From: Acidobacteriota bacterium
GTDB taxonomy: Bacteria; Acidobacteriota; Blastocatellia; UBA7656
Direction of reading: 5' to 3'
Assembly: GCA_040754075.1 (NCBI GenBank)
Contig: JBFMDH010000033.1
Coordinates: 1 to 64,000 of the forward strand
DNA length: 64,000 nt
Part shown: positions 16,338-25,798 of the stretch, one piece after another
How the letters are laid out: each line of letters begins with the position of its first letter
How positions within the stretch are numbered: the stretch's first letter is position 1
The notes under the pieces: generated by a model
What the model was told of the DNA's origin: nothing
The model's database searches: none
The model's input: the letters and a program-made list of their open reading frames with translations, nothing else
Program-made: the position numbers and the translations under genes

Positions 16338-17900
16338 TCATTTCAACATCTCGCGCAACTCTTTTTTCAACAACTTCCCGGTTGGCCCTTTGGGAATGTC
16401 TTCGAGAAACGCCACGCTTTTCGGGCATTTGAAATCGGCAAGTTGTTCGCGGCAAAACGCCATGATTTCATCTTCGGTTGCCTGTTCGCCTTCCCGCAAA
16501 ACAATAAACGATTTTACTTCTTCGCCGTAAAGCGCGTGCGGCACACCAATCGTCGCCGCGTCTTTGACTTTCGGATGCTGGTAGAGCACTTCATCGATTT
16601 CACGCGGATAAATATTTTCGCCGCCGCGAATAATCATGTCGCTTTTGCGGTCAACGATGTAATAGAAACCCTCTTCATCGCGGTATCCCAAATCGCCCGA
16701 ATGAAACCATCCCGAACGAAAAGCTTCGGCATTTGCCGCATCATTTTTGTAATACCCTCCGGTGACATTCGCGCCGCGTATGACGATTTCACCGACTTGA
16801 CCGGCAGGCAATTCTCTATCTTTCTCATCAAACACGTTCATCTGGTTGCCGATGGGAAGTCCTACGGAACCGACTTTGCGCCCTTCATCAACCGGGTTGA
16901 ATGTCGAACGGCAACTGGTTTCCGAAAGCCCGTACCCTTCGATGACCGTGCAACCGAACAACGCTTCATAGGTTTTCATCACTTCAATCGGAACCGGCGC
17001 GGAACCACAGAGCGCAAACCGCAACGATGAAATATCGCACTTGGCGGACACCCCTTGCGGATAAGTTTGATTGAGTAGCGAAAGCATGGTCGCAACCGAA
17101 CCGAAATAAGTCACGCCATATTTACTCACAATTTCCCAATGACGCGAGGCGCTGAATTTTTCCGCAAGCACGATGCTCCCGCCAGCCATAAGCGCCGCAA
17201 GCCCTGTGGTCATCAAGGCATTCACATGAAAAAGCGGCATAATCATCAGCGACCTGTCCGCTTCCGTGAGGCGCAACCAATCGGCAATCTCTCTGGCGTT
17301 CACCAATAAATTTCCGTGCGTCAGCAACACGCCTTTCGGTTTTCCAGTAGTCCCCGAGGTGTAAATAATCATCGCCACATCTTCCAATTGCGGATTGCGG
17401 ATTGCGGATTGCGGATTGTTTTCTGCTGAGGGTTTCTTCTTTCTATTTTCTGCTGAATCCTGAATCCCGAATCCTGAATCCTCGACAACAACAATGTGTT
17501 GCAAACTCGGAATGGCGGCGCGGGCTTCTTCGATGCGCGGCAGTAAATCCGTTTGAGTAATGACGACGGTGGCTTCGGAATTTGCGATGATGAATTCGAT
17601 TTCGTGGGCTTTCAGGTGTGAATTGACCGGACCTGCCCACGCGCCGAGTTTGAAACAGGCGAAATAGGCAATCAGATATTCGGCGGAGTTCGTCAGGTAC
17701 AGACTCACCCGCGAGCCGTGTTCGATGCCAAGCGCAGCGAGCCTTGCGGCGGCGCGATTGACTGCGTCATCAAAGGCGCGATAAGTAAAAACCCGTTCGT
17801 CGCATTCTGAAAAGAGAAAATCTTTTTCGGGAAACCGGGCGACGCGGCTTTCAAGAAGTTCTTTGATACTGGAAAAACTCTGCTCGGACATGAGGCTCAT
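16338..17900 (-). CDS. Acyl-CoA synthetase (AMP-forming, fatty-acid/aromatic acid CoA ligase family)
   Basis: 520 residues of the ANL adenylating superfamily. The P-loop-like motif YTSGTTGKPKGV is at 180-191, YGLSETSC is the adenine-binding A5 motif, GWFHSGDLGYRDEEGFYYIVDRKSDMIIRGGENIYP covers A7/A8 (cited in part), and the C-terminal catalytic lysine is in GPTGKLLKKELR. It should activate a carboxylic acid, probably a fatty acid, to its CoA thioester. Odd point: residues about 141-171 (encoded by 17388-17480) are a low-complexity insert made of translated heptanucleotide repeats (reading ...NNPQSAIRNPQ...). It lies on the surface side just before the P-loop, in a place where homologues have a short linker. 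Start at 17900 or the ATG at 17891. Confidence 0.88.
   Translation of the reverse strand: MSLMSEQSFSSIKELLESRVARFPEKDFLFSECDERVFTYRAFDDAVNRAAARLAALGIEHGSRVSLYLTNSAEYLIAYFACFKLGAWAGPVNSHLKAHEIEFIIANSEATVVITQTDLLPRIEEARAAIPSLQHIVVVEDSGFGIQDSAENRKKKPSAENNPQSAIRNPQLEDVAMIIYTSGTTGKPKGVLLTHGNLLVNAREIADWLRLTEADRSLMIMPLFHVNALMTTGLAALMAGGSIVLAEKFSASRHWEIVSKYGVTYFGSVATMLSLLNQTYPQGVSAKCDISSLRFALCGSAPVPIEVMKTYEALFGCTVIEGYGLSETSCRSTFNPVDEGRKVGSVGLPIGNQMNVFDEKDRELPAGQVGEIVIRGANVTGGYYKNDAANAEAFRSGWFHSGDLGYRDEEGFYYIVDRKSDMIIRGGENIYPREIDEVLYQHPKVKDAATIGVPHALYGEEVKSFIVLREGEQATEDEIMAFCREQLADFKCPKSVAFLEDIPKGPTGKLLKKELREMLK
17388..17480. repeat. Heptanucleotide repeat array inside a coding sequence
   Basis: On the plus strand it has about four units of the heptamer ATTGCGG (near 17397-17418) and then four units of GAATCCT/GAATCCC (near 17455-17480). 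It stays in frame with the acyl-CoA ligase gene on the minus strand and encodes its extra linker. The same ATTGCGG unit recurs between kdpA and kdpB. Confidence 0.8.
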
Positions 17901-18119
17901 CTTAGCGAAAACTGAAGCGGTCGCAAAGCGCCAGACGAACAGGTAAAAGCGCTTTTTTAACTTCGTCCGGGCACTTAAATATTTTTATCTTCAAGCTGAC
18001 CGGTTTTTATCAACCCATCCTTCGCGTGATTGACAAATGCTTCACCAATCAATCAAAGTTTCCCACGCCGTAAAAGCAATCCCCGTATTTATAAAATCAT
18101 TACATAAGGAGTTTTGAAC

Positions 18120-19553
18120 ATGGCTCTCGGAGATCAATTCACCAATTTAGACGCCACGGCTCAGGCAGAACTGGTGCGCAAAAAAGAGGTCAAACCGCTT
18201 GAACTGGTCGAAGCGACCATTGAACGCATTGAAAAAGTGAACCCGCAAATCAATGCCATCGTCACCAAAATGTATACGGAAGCGCGCGCCGCGGCGAACG
18301 CCCCAATCACGGATGCGCCTTTCGCGGGTGTGCCGTTTTTACTGAAAGATTTGCTTGCCGCCTACCAGGGCGTGCCCATGTCATCGGGGTCAAAATATCT
18401 TAAAGATTTCAAACCCAATGAAGACAGCGAACTCGTAGCCCGTTACAAACGCGCAGGCTTGATTGTCGTCGCCAAAACCAACACCCCGGAATTCGGTATC
18501 TTGCCAACCACCGAACCCGATTTATTTGGCGCGGCGCGCAATCCCTGGAATACCAATCACATCACAGGGGGTTCGTCGGGCGGTTCGGCAGCGGCGGTTG
18601 CCGCAGGCATTGTGCCCATCGCCCACGCCAATGATGGCGGCGGTTCGATTCGCATTCCGGCTTCATGCTGCGGCGTGTTTGGCTTAAAACCGACGCGCGC
18701 CCGTAATCCTCTGGGACCAAATTTCGGCGATATGTTCAGCGGCTTGATCGCCGAACACGCCGTGTCGCGCACGGTTCGCGATAGCGCCGCCTTGCTTGAT
18801 GCGACATCCGGCGCGGCGCTTGGCGACCCGTACTGCGCGCCCACGCCTGCGCGTCCGTTTGTTGAGGAAGTCGGCGCGGACACCGGGAAACTAAGAATCG
18901 CATTTACGACCACAGCGCCGCTGGGCACGCCCGTTCACCCGGACTCAGTTGCCGCTGTCGAAGACGCCGCGAAATTGCTCACCGATCTGGGACACTACGT
19001 CGTCGAAGCCGCGCCGGCGATTAACGGCGAAATGCTGGTGAAAAGTTTTATGGCAATCTGGGCAGCAGGACTGACCTGGACGATTCAAAGTCTGAGTTAC
19101 GCAGTCGGGCGTATGCCTGTTGAAGGCGAACTCGAACCGGGTACGATGGCGCTTAATGAGATGGGCAAAAAAGTCACGGCGTCGGATTATTTGCTCTCTG
19201 TGCAATATATTCAAATACTCGGACGCCAGATTGCCGCGTTTATGCAAGATTATGATGTGTTGCTGACGCCGACGCTGGGGTCGCCGCCGCTCGCGCTCGG
19301 CTCGTTTGCGGCAACCGAAGAAGACGCGATGGCAGGTATGCGGGTTGCGACAGCCTTTGTACCGTTTACGCCGATTTGCAATGCGACGGGACAACCGGCG
19401 ATGTCTGTGCCGCTTTACTGGAACGCCGAAGGTTTACCGGTCGGCACTCATTTCGTTGGTCGCTTCGGCGACGAAGCAACCCTTTTCAGACTGGCGGCAC
19501 AACTGGAAACCGCCAGACCTTGGGCAAACCGACGCCCGCCAGTGAGCGCATAG
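18120..19553 (+). CDS. Amidase-signature family hydrolase
   Basis: 477 residues. The Ser-cisSer-Lys triad is visible: K76 in [11 protein letters not shown]152 in [14 protein letters not shown] and the nucleophile S176 in [15 protein letters not shown]; the spacing matches GatA and other amidase-signature enzymes. It has no GatB/GatC partners here and the C-terminal half ([27 protein letters not shown]) resembles stand-alone amidases, so a small-molecule amide, peptide or carbamate substrate is more likely than Glu-tRNA. The ATG at 18120 follows AAGGAG. Confidence 0.9.
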   Translation: MALGDQFTNLDATAQAELVRKKEVKPLELVEATIERIEKVNPQINAIVTKMYTEARAAANAPITDAPFAGVPFLLKDLLAAYQGVPMSSGSKYLKDFKPNEDSELVARYKRAGLIVVAKTNTPEFGILPTTEPDLFGAARNPWNTNHITGGSSGGSAAAVAAGIVPIAHANDGGGSIRIPASCCGVFGLKPTRARNPLGPNFGDMFSGLIAEHAVSRTVRDSAALLDATSGAALGDPYCAPTPARPFVEEVGADTGKLRIAFTTTAPLGTPVHPDSVAAVEDAAKLLTDLGHYVVEAAPAINGEMLVKSFMAIWAAGLTWTIQSLSYAVGRMPVEGELEPGTMALNEMGKKVTASDYLLSVQYIQILGRQIAAFMQDYDVLLTPTLGSPPLALGSFAATEEDAMAGMRVATAFVPFTPICNATGQPAMSVPLYWNAEGLPVGTHFVGRFGDEATLFRLAAQLETARPWANRRPPVSA

Positions 19554-19555
19554 AT

Positions 19556-19704
19556 AGTGATGAGTGATGAGTGATGAGTGATGAGTGTTGGAAAGGCTAG
19601 AGTTCTGAGGGCAGAATAATGAAGCGTGAATTCTTAATAATTCCAGGGTTCATCGTTCATCGTTCATCGTTCATCCTTCATCGTTTTACTCATCACTCAT
19701 CACT
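19556..19704. repeat. Heptanucleotide tandem arrays forming a long hairpin
   Basis: About four units of GTGATGA start right after the amidase stop. A 35-nt array of five TTCATCG units (one variant) lies at 19649-19683, then ACTCATCACTCATCACT at 19688-19704. The outer 17 bases (19556-19572 and 19688-19704) are perfectly complementary. No gene overlaps it. Confidence 0.85.
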
Positions 19705-19814
19705 TTAAAAAGAGCTATCGCGCAAAATCAGGCGCATCTGTATAATCAGCAGGTCTAAATTTAAGTTCGCGGTTCTATTTCATTATCAATCAAAAAACCT
19801 AAGGAGTTTTCATC

Positions 19815-21020
19815 GTGTCACAGGAACGTCCGCTGAATATTGTTTGTGTTACCAGTTATGAAAAAGGGCAGGAGTTCATGCGCGAAGCCAAACGTCAGGG
19901 ATGCCGCGTGTTTTTAATCACTGTGCAATCGCTTGAACATGCCAACTGGCCTCGCGAAGCCTTAGCCGACATCTTTTATATGCCCGATCAATATCAGCGC
20001 GACGACATCATCAAAGGCATCAGCTACCTGGCGCGCACGTTAAAAATCGACCGCATTGTGGCGCTCGATGATTTTGAAATTGAAACCGCTGCCGCGCTTC
20101 GCGAACATTTGCGCGTGCCCGGAATGGGCGACACCACGGCGCGTTATTTCCGCGATAAACTCGCCATGCGCGTCAAAGCTAAAAATGAAGGCATACGGGT
20201 TCCCGAATTCGTTCACGCGCTGAATTACGAATCCCTACAGGAGTATATGGAGCGTGTGCCGCCGCCTTATGTGTTAAAGCCACGTTCGGAAGCCTCGGCA
20301 ATCGGTATCAGAAAAGTCAATCACCCGGATGAACTGTGGCCGATACTCGATTCGCTCGGTGATAAGCAATCTTACTATGTGTTGGAAAAATATGTGCCGG
20401 GCGAAGTTTTCCATGTCGATTCCATTGTTTCCGAACGCCAGGTGGTGTTTTCAGTAAAGAGCAAATATGGCGCGCCGCCGATGGATGTGGCGCACGATGG
20501 CGGCGTCTTTATTACCCGCGTCGTGCCGCATGAATCCGACGATTCAAAAGCCTTGGATGAACACAACAAGACATTGATTCAGGCGCTTGGACTGGTGCGC
20601 GGCGTCACCCACGCCGAGTTCATCAAGGGGCGCGATGACCGGCAGTTTTATTTTCTCGAAATCGCAGCGCGGGTCGGCGGCGCAAACATTGCTGAAATGG
20701 TCGAAGCCGCAACCGATATCAACCTGTGGGCGGAATGGGCAAGGGTTGAAATCGGGCTGGATGAAAAGCCTTACCGTTTGCCGCCGCATCGCGACGATTA
20801 CGCGGGGATTGTGATTTCGCTCGCCAAACAGGAACATCCCGACACCTCGGCTTATGATGACCCGGAAATCGTCTGGCGCATGAACAAAAAACATCACGCC
20901 GGGTTGATTGTCACCTCGCCCGATGATCAGCGCGTCGAAGATTTGCTCAACCGTTATGCCGAACGTTTTGTGCATGATTTCCTGGCGGTTGCGCCCTTGC
21001 CCGATAAACCCTGGGCATAA
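19815..21020 (+). CDS. ATP-grasp domain enzyme (carbamoyl-phosphate-synthase-like ligase)
   Basis: 401 residues with an N-terminal Rossmann-like pre-ATP-grasp domain and a central ATP-grasp fold: the lysine-containing [18 protein letters not shown] strand, the [16 protein letters not shown] strand, and the metal/phosphate site [19 protein letters not shown]. Such enzymes join a carboxylate to an amine or thiol through an acyl phosphate; the substrates are not predictable. The GTG start at 19815 follows AAGGAG, and a TATAAT sequence lies at 19741-19746. It is followed after 49 bases by an AAA ATPase gene. Confidence 0.85.
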   Translation: MSQERPLNIVCVTSYEKGQEFMREAKRQGCRVFLITVQSLEHANWPREALADIFYMPDQYQRDDIIKGISYLARTLKIDRIVALDDFEIETAAALREHLRVPGMGDTTARYFRDKLAMRVKAKNEGIRVPEFVHALNYESLQEYMERVPPPYVLKPRSEASAIGIRKVNHPDELWPILDSLGDKQSYYVLEKYVPGEVFHVDSIVSERQVVFSVKSKYGAPPMDVAHDGGVFITRVVPHESDDSKALDEHNKTLIQALGLVRGVTHAEFIKGRDDRQFYFLEIAARVGGANIAEMVEAATDINLWAEWARVEIGLDEKPYRLPPHRDDYAGIVISLAKQEHPDTSAYDDPEIVWRMNKKHHAGLIVTSPDDQRVEDLLNRYAERFVHDFLAVAPLPDKPWA

Positions 21021-21069
21021 CCTTTAGTTTTGCAAGTTTGGTAATTTTATATCCGATTGGAGATTTGCA

Positions 21070-22266
21070 ATGCAGCCTGAAGCAAGTCCATTTACTCCCG
21101 GTCAACCTGTTCCTCCGGAATTTTTTGTCGGGCGGGTTACAGAAATAGAGCGGTTACGAAATATGGTTCGCGCTTCCATTCGTGGGCGGTTTAAGGTCGG
21201 ATTCGTAACCGGCGAACGTGGTATTGGGAAAAGTTCGCTGGTCGCTTTTGTTCGTCGTCTGGGCGAGTTGGAGGATGCAATCGTTGGGACGCACGTCTTT
21301 TTAGGCGGGGCAACCGATTTGAAAGATCTGGCGCGACGTACTTTCGATAGGATATTGAAGGAAAGCATTGATAAGGCATGGTATGAAAAAATCAAAACTC
21401 TGTTTGGCGACCATGTACGCAAAGTTGGTCTATTTGGCGCATCAATCGAACTCAACGTAAGCGCGGACGACCTGGATGCGCTGGTGCGTGATTTTGTTCC
21501 GTCGTTGCGTCGTTTGCTGCAACAACTGAAAGGAGAGCGAAAAGCCTTGCTGTTGATTTTCGATGACATCAACGGCTTGGCAGATTCGTTAGAGTTCGCC
21601 AACTGGTTAAAAAGTACGGTTGATCAGATTGCCACCGAAAATCAGCCTTTCCCGGTTGCATTGTTCGTTGTCGGGCTTGAAGAAAGATGGCAAAGCCTGA
21701 TCAAATTGCAACCCTCGCTTGCCAGGATCTTTGATGTCGTCGAAATCAAGCCTTGGAGTGATAGCGAAACCGAAAAGTTCTATCAGGATTCTTTTCAAAA
21801 AACTGCGGTTGTAAAATTGCAGGACAACGCCTTGAAAATGATGGTTGGTTATACCGGCGGCTTTCCGGTAATTGCCCATGAGATAGGCGATGCAGTTTGG
21901 CGCGTGGCCGAAGGCAAGGAGATAACTGAGGATAACGCTTCCGAAGGTATCGCTTATGCGGCTGAAATAATCGGCAGAAAATTTCTTGAGCCACAGGTTC
22001 TGCAAGCCTTACGCAGTGAACGCTATCGTTCCATACTTCGCAAACTGATGGATGACCCATTATTTTCTTCATTTCAACGCAGTGATATTCGCAAAATGTT
22101 ATCTCCCGAAGAGAACAAAGTGTTTGGCAATTTTCTCAATCGAATGAAAAAACTTGGTGTAATAAAGACGGACAATGATGCCAAGCAAGGCAGCTATCGC
22201 TTTACCAATCAACTCTATCATTTTTACTTCTTTATGGAATCTATGAGCAGAGGTGAAAAACAATAG
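21070..22266 (+). CDS. AAA/STAND-like ATPase with C-terminal winged-helix segment
   Basis: 398 residues. It begins with the PPEFFVGRVTEIERL box typical of AAA_16/Orc1-Cdc6-like and MalT-type ATPases, then Walker A GERGIGKSS (48-56) and Walker B ALLLIFDDIN (159-168). GYTGGFPVIAHEIGDAVW is a sensor-2-like helix region. The C-terminal 90 residues (MLSPEENKVFGNFLNRMKKL, GSYRFTNQLYHFYFFMES) look like a winged helix. Proteins of this build act as regulated switches in DNA-bound or signalling complexes. No fused effector domain is present and no partner is obvious next door. Confidence 0.75.
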   Translation: MQPEASPFTPGQPVPPEFFVGRVTEIERLRNMVRASIRGRFKVGFVTGERGIGKSSLVAFVRRLGELEDAIVGTHVFLGGATDLKDLARRTFDRILKESIDKAWYEKIKTLFGDHVRKVGLFGASIELNVSADDLDALVRDFVPSLRRLLQQLKGERKALLLIFDDINGLADSLEFANWLKSTVDQIATENQPFPVALFVVGLEERWQSLIKLQPSLARIFDVVEIKPWSDSETEKFYQDSFQKTAVVKLQDNALKMMVGYTGGFPVIAHEIGDAVWRVAEGKEITEDNASEGIAYAAEIIGRKFLEPQVLQALRSERYRSILRKLMDDPLFSSFQRSDIRKMLSPEENKVFGNFLNRMKKLGVIKTDNDAKQGSYRFTNQLYHFYFFMESMSRGEKQ

Positions 22267-22276
22267 ACCGGAAACG

Positions 22277-22302
22277 GAAGTTCATTTCAGGATCTGAACT
22301 TC
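22277..22302 (+). terminator. Possible terminator hairpin
   Basis: An 8-bp perfect stem GAAGTTCA / TGAACTTC with a 10-nt loop, 10 bases after the ATPase stop and followed by a short pyrimidine-rich TTTCTC. The tail is weak, so the call is tentative. Confidence 0.4.
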
Positions 22303-22404
22303 TTTCTCAATAGGGTTATCCACCCAAAGTTGGCAGCCGGAGCTTGCCCTGAAAAAGTTTCTCTGTAAGGCAAATTCTGCGGTTCTGTCAGGAGGTTTTT
22401 ATTC

Positions 22405-25400
22405 ATGTATTTTTCGCGTTTTGGCTCGAAATTTCTTTTCCTTGCGCTGCTCTCTGCAATGGTTATCGCTATCTTAATCTCAAGCGGTTCGTTCAAATCG
22501 ACCGCCAATATTCAAACCAATGAACCGGCTTCGCAAGGCAGAATCATTACCCCGGCAGGCGCTTTGATTTTGGATATGACCACGCGCCTGCCTGCCGTCG
22601 GTTCGCTCACGGTTGATTTCGTTCGCAGTCCCGATGAATATGGCACGGATAAAAAAGGTCGCTATTTGATTGCCGTCAACAGCGGTTTCGGCATTCAATT
22701 CAACTCGGCAACCAATCGCGCTCAACAATCGCTGGCGGTCATTGATTTGCTTGCCAAACCCGTACCGGCAGTCATTCAAAATGTCTATTTCCCGGTGCCG
22801 CAAAGCGTCAATGTGGGCATCGCTTTTTCATCGCTACCGGAAATTGACGGCGCGTACACGCTCTACGCATCAGGCGGCTTTGAAAACAAAATCTGGATAT
22901 TTAAATTCAAACCGAACACCGCCAATCCCATCACGCCAACTTCACACGGGCCGAATACCTCGATCACCGCACAGGCGATTGACGTGAGCGGCTTTACCCC
23001 CGAAAAACCGACGCCGCGTTATAACGATGAGCATGCGCCGGTTTATCCGACTGGCATTGCCCTCAGCTCCGATAACAACACCTTGTTTGTCGCCAACAAC
23101 CTCGACGATTCGCTCGGCATCGTCACCAACGCGCGCGCCGAACGCAAACTCTCGCGCATCGATTTACACCGCGAAAATCAAAGCGAAAATATTTACCCTT
23201 ATGACGTTCTCGCTTTGCCTGCGCGCAACGCCGCGACCGCCGAGAAAGTTTATGTATCGTGCTGGGCGACCGGAACCGTCGCCGTGGTTGACCCGAACAA
23301 CCCGCAAAAAAGCGTCGCCCACATTACCGTTGATCGCCACCCGACGGCGATGATTTTCAATGCGACGAAGACGCGGCTTTATGTTGTCAATTCCAATGCT
23401 GACACCGTGTCGGTTATCAACACTGCAAGCGATAAAGAAATCGAACGCATCAATGTCAAACTTTCGGAAGGTGAGCCTATCGGCGCAAGCCCCGAAAGTT
23501 TAGCCCTCAGCGCCGACGGCGAAACCCTCTATGTCGCCAATGCCCATAGCAATTCCGTAGCCGTCGTGGCGCTTGCAAACGCCTCTCAGGGCAAAGGCGA
23601 AAACCAGCGGGAAAAAGAGAAAGATGAACGCAGCAAAGTTCGCGGCTTCATTCCCACAGGGCAATACCCTTCGGCAGTTGGGGTTGTCAGTGGAATGCTA
23701 TTTGTCGGCAATGGCAAAGGCACAGGGTTTAAAAATTCTTCGCTTGAGGTAGACAATTCCGGTCGCGTTCCCAATATGGCGAACGACCGTTATCCGACCA
23801 GCACAGACCGCAGAGGACGCGGCGGTCAGTACAGTGTTTCACTGGTTGCCGGAAACATCAGCTTGATTAGCGAACCCGATGAACGCAAACTCGTCAGCTA
23901 CACACAACAGGTGATGCGCAATAACAACCTGCTCGGACAACGTAAAACCAAACTCTTCGCGGGCGCGTCGCCGATTAAACACGTCATCTACATCATCAAA
24001 GAAAATCGCACCTACGACCAGGTATTTGGCGACATCGAAGCCGCAGGCAACGGACAAGCCGCTGATGGTGAAGCGGCGCTCGCCATTTTCGGTTCGGGCG
24101 ACGCGGCGCAGATTCATCAAAGCCCTTATCCGAATTCCTCGAACACCGTTCAAGGTTCGCCGAAACAAAATATCACCCCCAATCATCACGCCCTCGCCAT
24201 GCGCTTTGGACTCCTCGACCGTTTCTTCGTCAATGCCGAAGCGAGTCCCGACGGTCACAACTGGTCAACCGCAGCCTTCTCGAATGATTATGTTGATAAA
24301 GCCTATCGCTGGGATTATTCGGGACGCGGGCGCACCTATGATTATGAAGGTTTCAATCGGCTGCCGAATTATGGACCGCGCAGAGGCACGCCGCCGGTCT
24401 TTGATAAACCGATAGCCGCAGATGACCTGGCGAATTATATTCGGCGCTACATTCCTTATCTGCAAGGGGCGCGCGATGTCGGCGAACCGGAAACGCTTTA
24501 TCTCTGGGACGCCGTGAAAAAAGCCGGACTCACCTATCGCAACTACGGCGAATTTATCGTCACCCTGTCGAAAGCCGATGTTGATGAAGTCAATCAAAAT
24601 CGCGCCAAAGCTTACCCGGACACGACGCCGACGATTTCGACATTTCCGACGAAACAATCCCTCGAAGGCAATCACAGCAAGACCTTTCGCAATTTCGATA
24701 TGGAAACGCCCGACGCCATGACCATTGATTCCTATACCTCGTCAATCACTTCAAACGGGCGCATCGACCCGGTGATTAGCCGCAGTAATCCTTACGAACC
24801 GTTTCGCGGTTCATCACGGTTGGGTGATTGGCTCGAAGAGTTTGAGCAATATGTCAAAGATTTGCAGGAAGGCAAAGGCGACCATTTGCCGAATTTTTCC
24901 ATGCTCAGATTTTCCAACGACCACACCTCAGGGCTTACAGTGGGCAAACCGACGCCGCAGTTTTACGTAGCCGACAATGATTATGCCATCGGGCGACTGG
25001 TTGAAGCCGTATCGCAAAGTCCTTACTGGAAAGACACCGCGATTTTCGTGGTTGAAGACGACGCCCAGGATGGCCCAGACCATGTTGACGCGCATCGTTC
25101 ACCGGCACTCGTCATCAGCGCCTATAACAAACCCGGCGTGCTCGTTCACGATTTTCATAATACCGTGAGTTTGATTCGCACGATGGAAATGCTGCTTGGG
25201 CTGGAGCCGATGAATTTACTCGATGCCACGGCGACACCGATTGATATTTTCCGCGACACTGCCGATATGCGCCCTTACAGAGCTTTGCTGCCGGAGGTAT
25301 CGCTCAACAATCTGGTGGTGCCGCCGCCTGTAAGTACAGCGATGCTGGAGTGGGTGAAGCGCACCGGCGAACAAGACCTCGAACACGCAGATATGGCGAA

Positions 25401-25593
25401 TCCCCGGGTGTTGAATGAAATCATCTGGTATTCGGTGCGCGGCGCGAATTCGCCTATGCCACAAATTTCAAGGCTTCCGGCATTTGACGCCATGCGCGAA
25501 GGTTTGCTCGAAGATGACGATGAGGAAGAAGCGAACGAGGAAGCGCGCGAACCGCGTATTGCCTCGCGCGCCGGCAAGAAATTCAATCGATAA
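22405..25593 (+). CDS. Large exported YncE-type beta-propeller/phosphoesterase protein
   Basis: 1062 residues. A signal-anchor (about 7-28) is followed by a YVTN/YncE-like beta-propeller (about 50-450) with repeated blades such as TLFVANNLDDSLGIV, TRLYVVNSNADTVSVINT and ETLYVANAHSNSVAVV. A phosphoesterase-family domain (alkaline-phosphatase fold, PF04185 type) begins at about 523 with HVIYIIKENRTYDQVFGDI and contains DGHNWSTAA, LPNFSMLRFSNDHTSG and VEDDAQDGPDHVDAHRSP, the metal-ligand regions. The C-terminus is highly acidic (EDDDEEEANEEAREP). It is probably a periplasmic or surface phosphodi/monoesterase. A GGAGG site precedes the ATG. It is monocistronic as far as visible. Confidence 0.88.
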   Translation: MYFSRFGSKFLFLALLSAMVIAILISSGSFKSTANIQTNEPASQGRIITPAGALILDMTTRLPAVGSLTVDFVRSPDEYGTDKKGRYLIAVNSGFGIQFNSATNRAQQSLAVIDLLAKPVPAVIQNVYFPVPQSVNVGIAFSSLPEIDGAYTLYASGGFENKIWIFKFKPNTANPITPTSHGPNTSITAQAIDVSGFTPEKPTPRYNDEHAPVYPTGIALSSDNNTLFVANNLDDSLGIVTNARAERKLSRIDLHRENQSENIYPYDVLALPARNAATAEKVYVSCWATGTVAVVDPNNPQKSVAHITVDRHPTAMIFNATKTRLYVVNSNADTVSVINTASDKEIERINVKLSEGEPIGASPESLALSADGETLYVANAHSNSVAVVALANASQGKGENQREKEKDERSKVRGFIPTGQYPSAVGVVSGMLFVGNGKGTGFKNSSLEVDNSGRVPNMANDRYPTSTDRRGRGGQYSVSLVAGNISLISEPDERKLVSYTQQVMRNNNLLGQRKTKLFAGASPIKHVIYIIKENRTYDQVFGDIEAAGNGQAADGEAALAIFGSGDAAQIHQSPYPNSSNTVQGSPKQNITPNHHALAMRFGLLDRFFVNAEASPDGHNWSTAAFSNDYVDKAYRWDYSGRGRTYDYEGFNRLPNYGPRRGTPPVFDKPIAADDLANYIRRYIPYLQGARDVGEPETLYLWDAVKKAGLTYRNYGEFIVTLSKADVDEVNQNRAKAYPDTTPTISTFPTKQSLEGNHSKTFRNFDMETPDAMTIDSYTSSITSNGRIDPVISRSNPYEPFRGSSRLGDWLEEFEQYVKDLQEGKGDHLPNFSMLRFSNDHTSGLTVGKPTPQFYVADNDYAIGRLVEAVSQSPYWKDTAIFVVEDDAQDGPDHVDAHRSPALVISAYNKPGVLVHDFHNTVSLIRTMEMLLGLEPMNLLDATATPIDIFRDTADMRPYRALLPEVSLNNLVVPPPVSTAMLEWVKRTGEQDLEHADMANPRVLNEIIWYSVRGANSPMPQISRLPAFDAMREGLLEDDDEEEANEEAREPRIASRAGKKFNR

Positions 25594-25655
25594 ACCCCGA
25601 CTTGACTCAACCAGCCAATCGGTTTTTATAGCGCCGAAAATGTATCGGGTAAGGT

Positions 25656-25692
25656 AGCGGGCTTTGATTGCAGGCATCAATCAAAGCCCGCT
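25656..25692. repeat. Perfect 15-bp inverted repeat
   Basis: AGCGGGCTTTGATTG and its exact complement are separated by 7 bases (CAGGCAT). It lies between convergent genes, where a terminator is expected, but there is no T-run on either strand. A second, imperfect inverted repeat with arms AGCGGTTT/AAACCGCT follows at 25727-25772. Confidence 0.7.
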
Positions 25693-25798
25693 TCAGTTAT
25701 CGAAAACACCTGAGTTGCGACACCAGAGCGGTTTACGAATGGGGTTACTTTGAATTCGTTGAGCAAACCGCTTCACTCAAAGAATAGATGTCGTCAAA

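Noticed and set aside
18114-18119. TTG start for the amidase two codons upstream
   Set aside because: The ATG at 18120 fits the AAGGAG spacing better and matches the usual N-terminus.
19556-19704. Possible CRISPR array
   Set aside because: Units are 7 bases with no spacers and no cas genes nearby; it is a tandem repeat.
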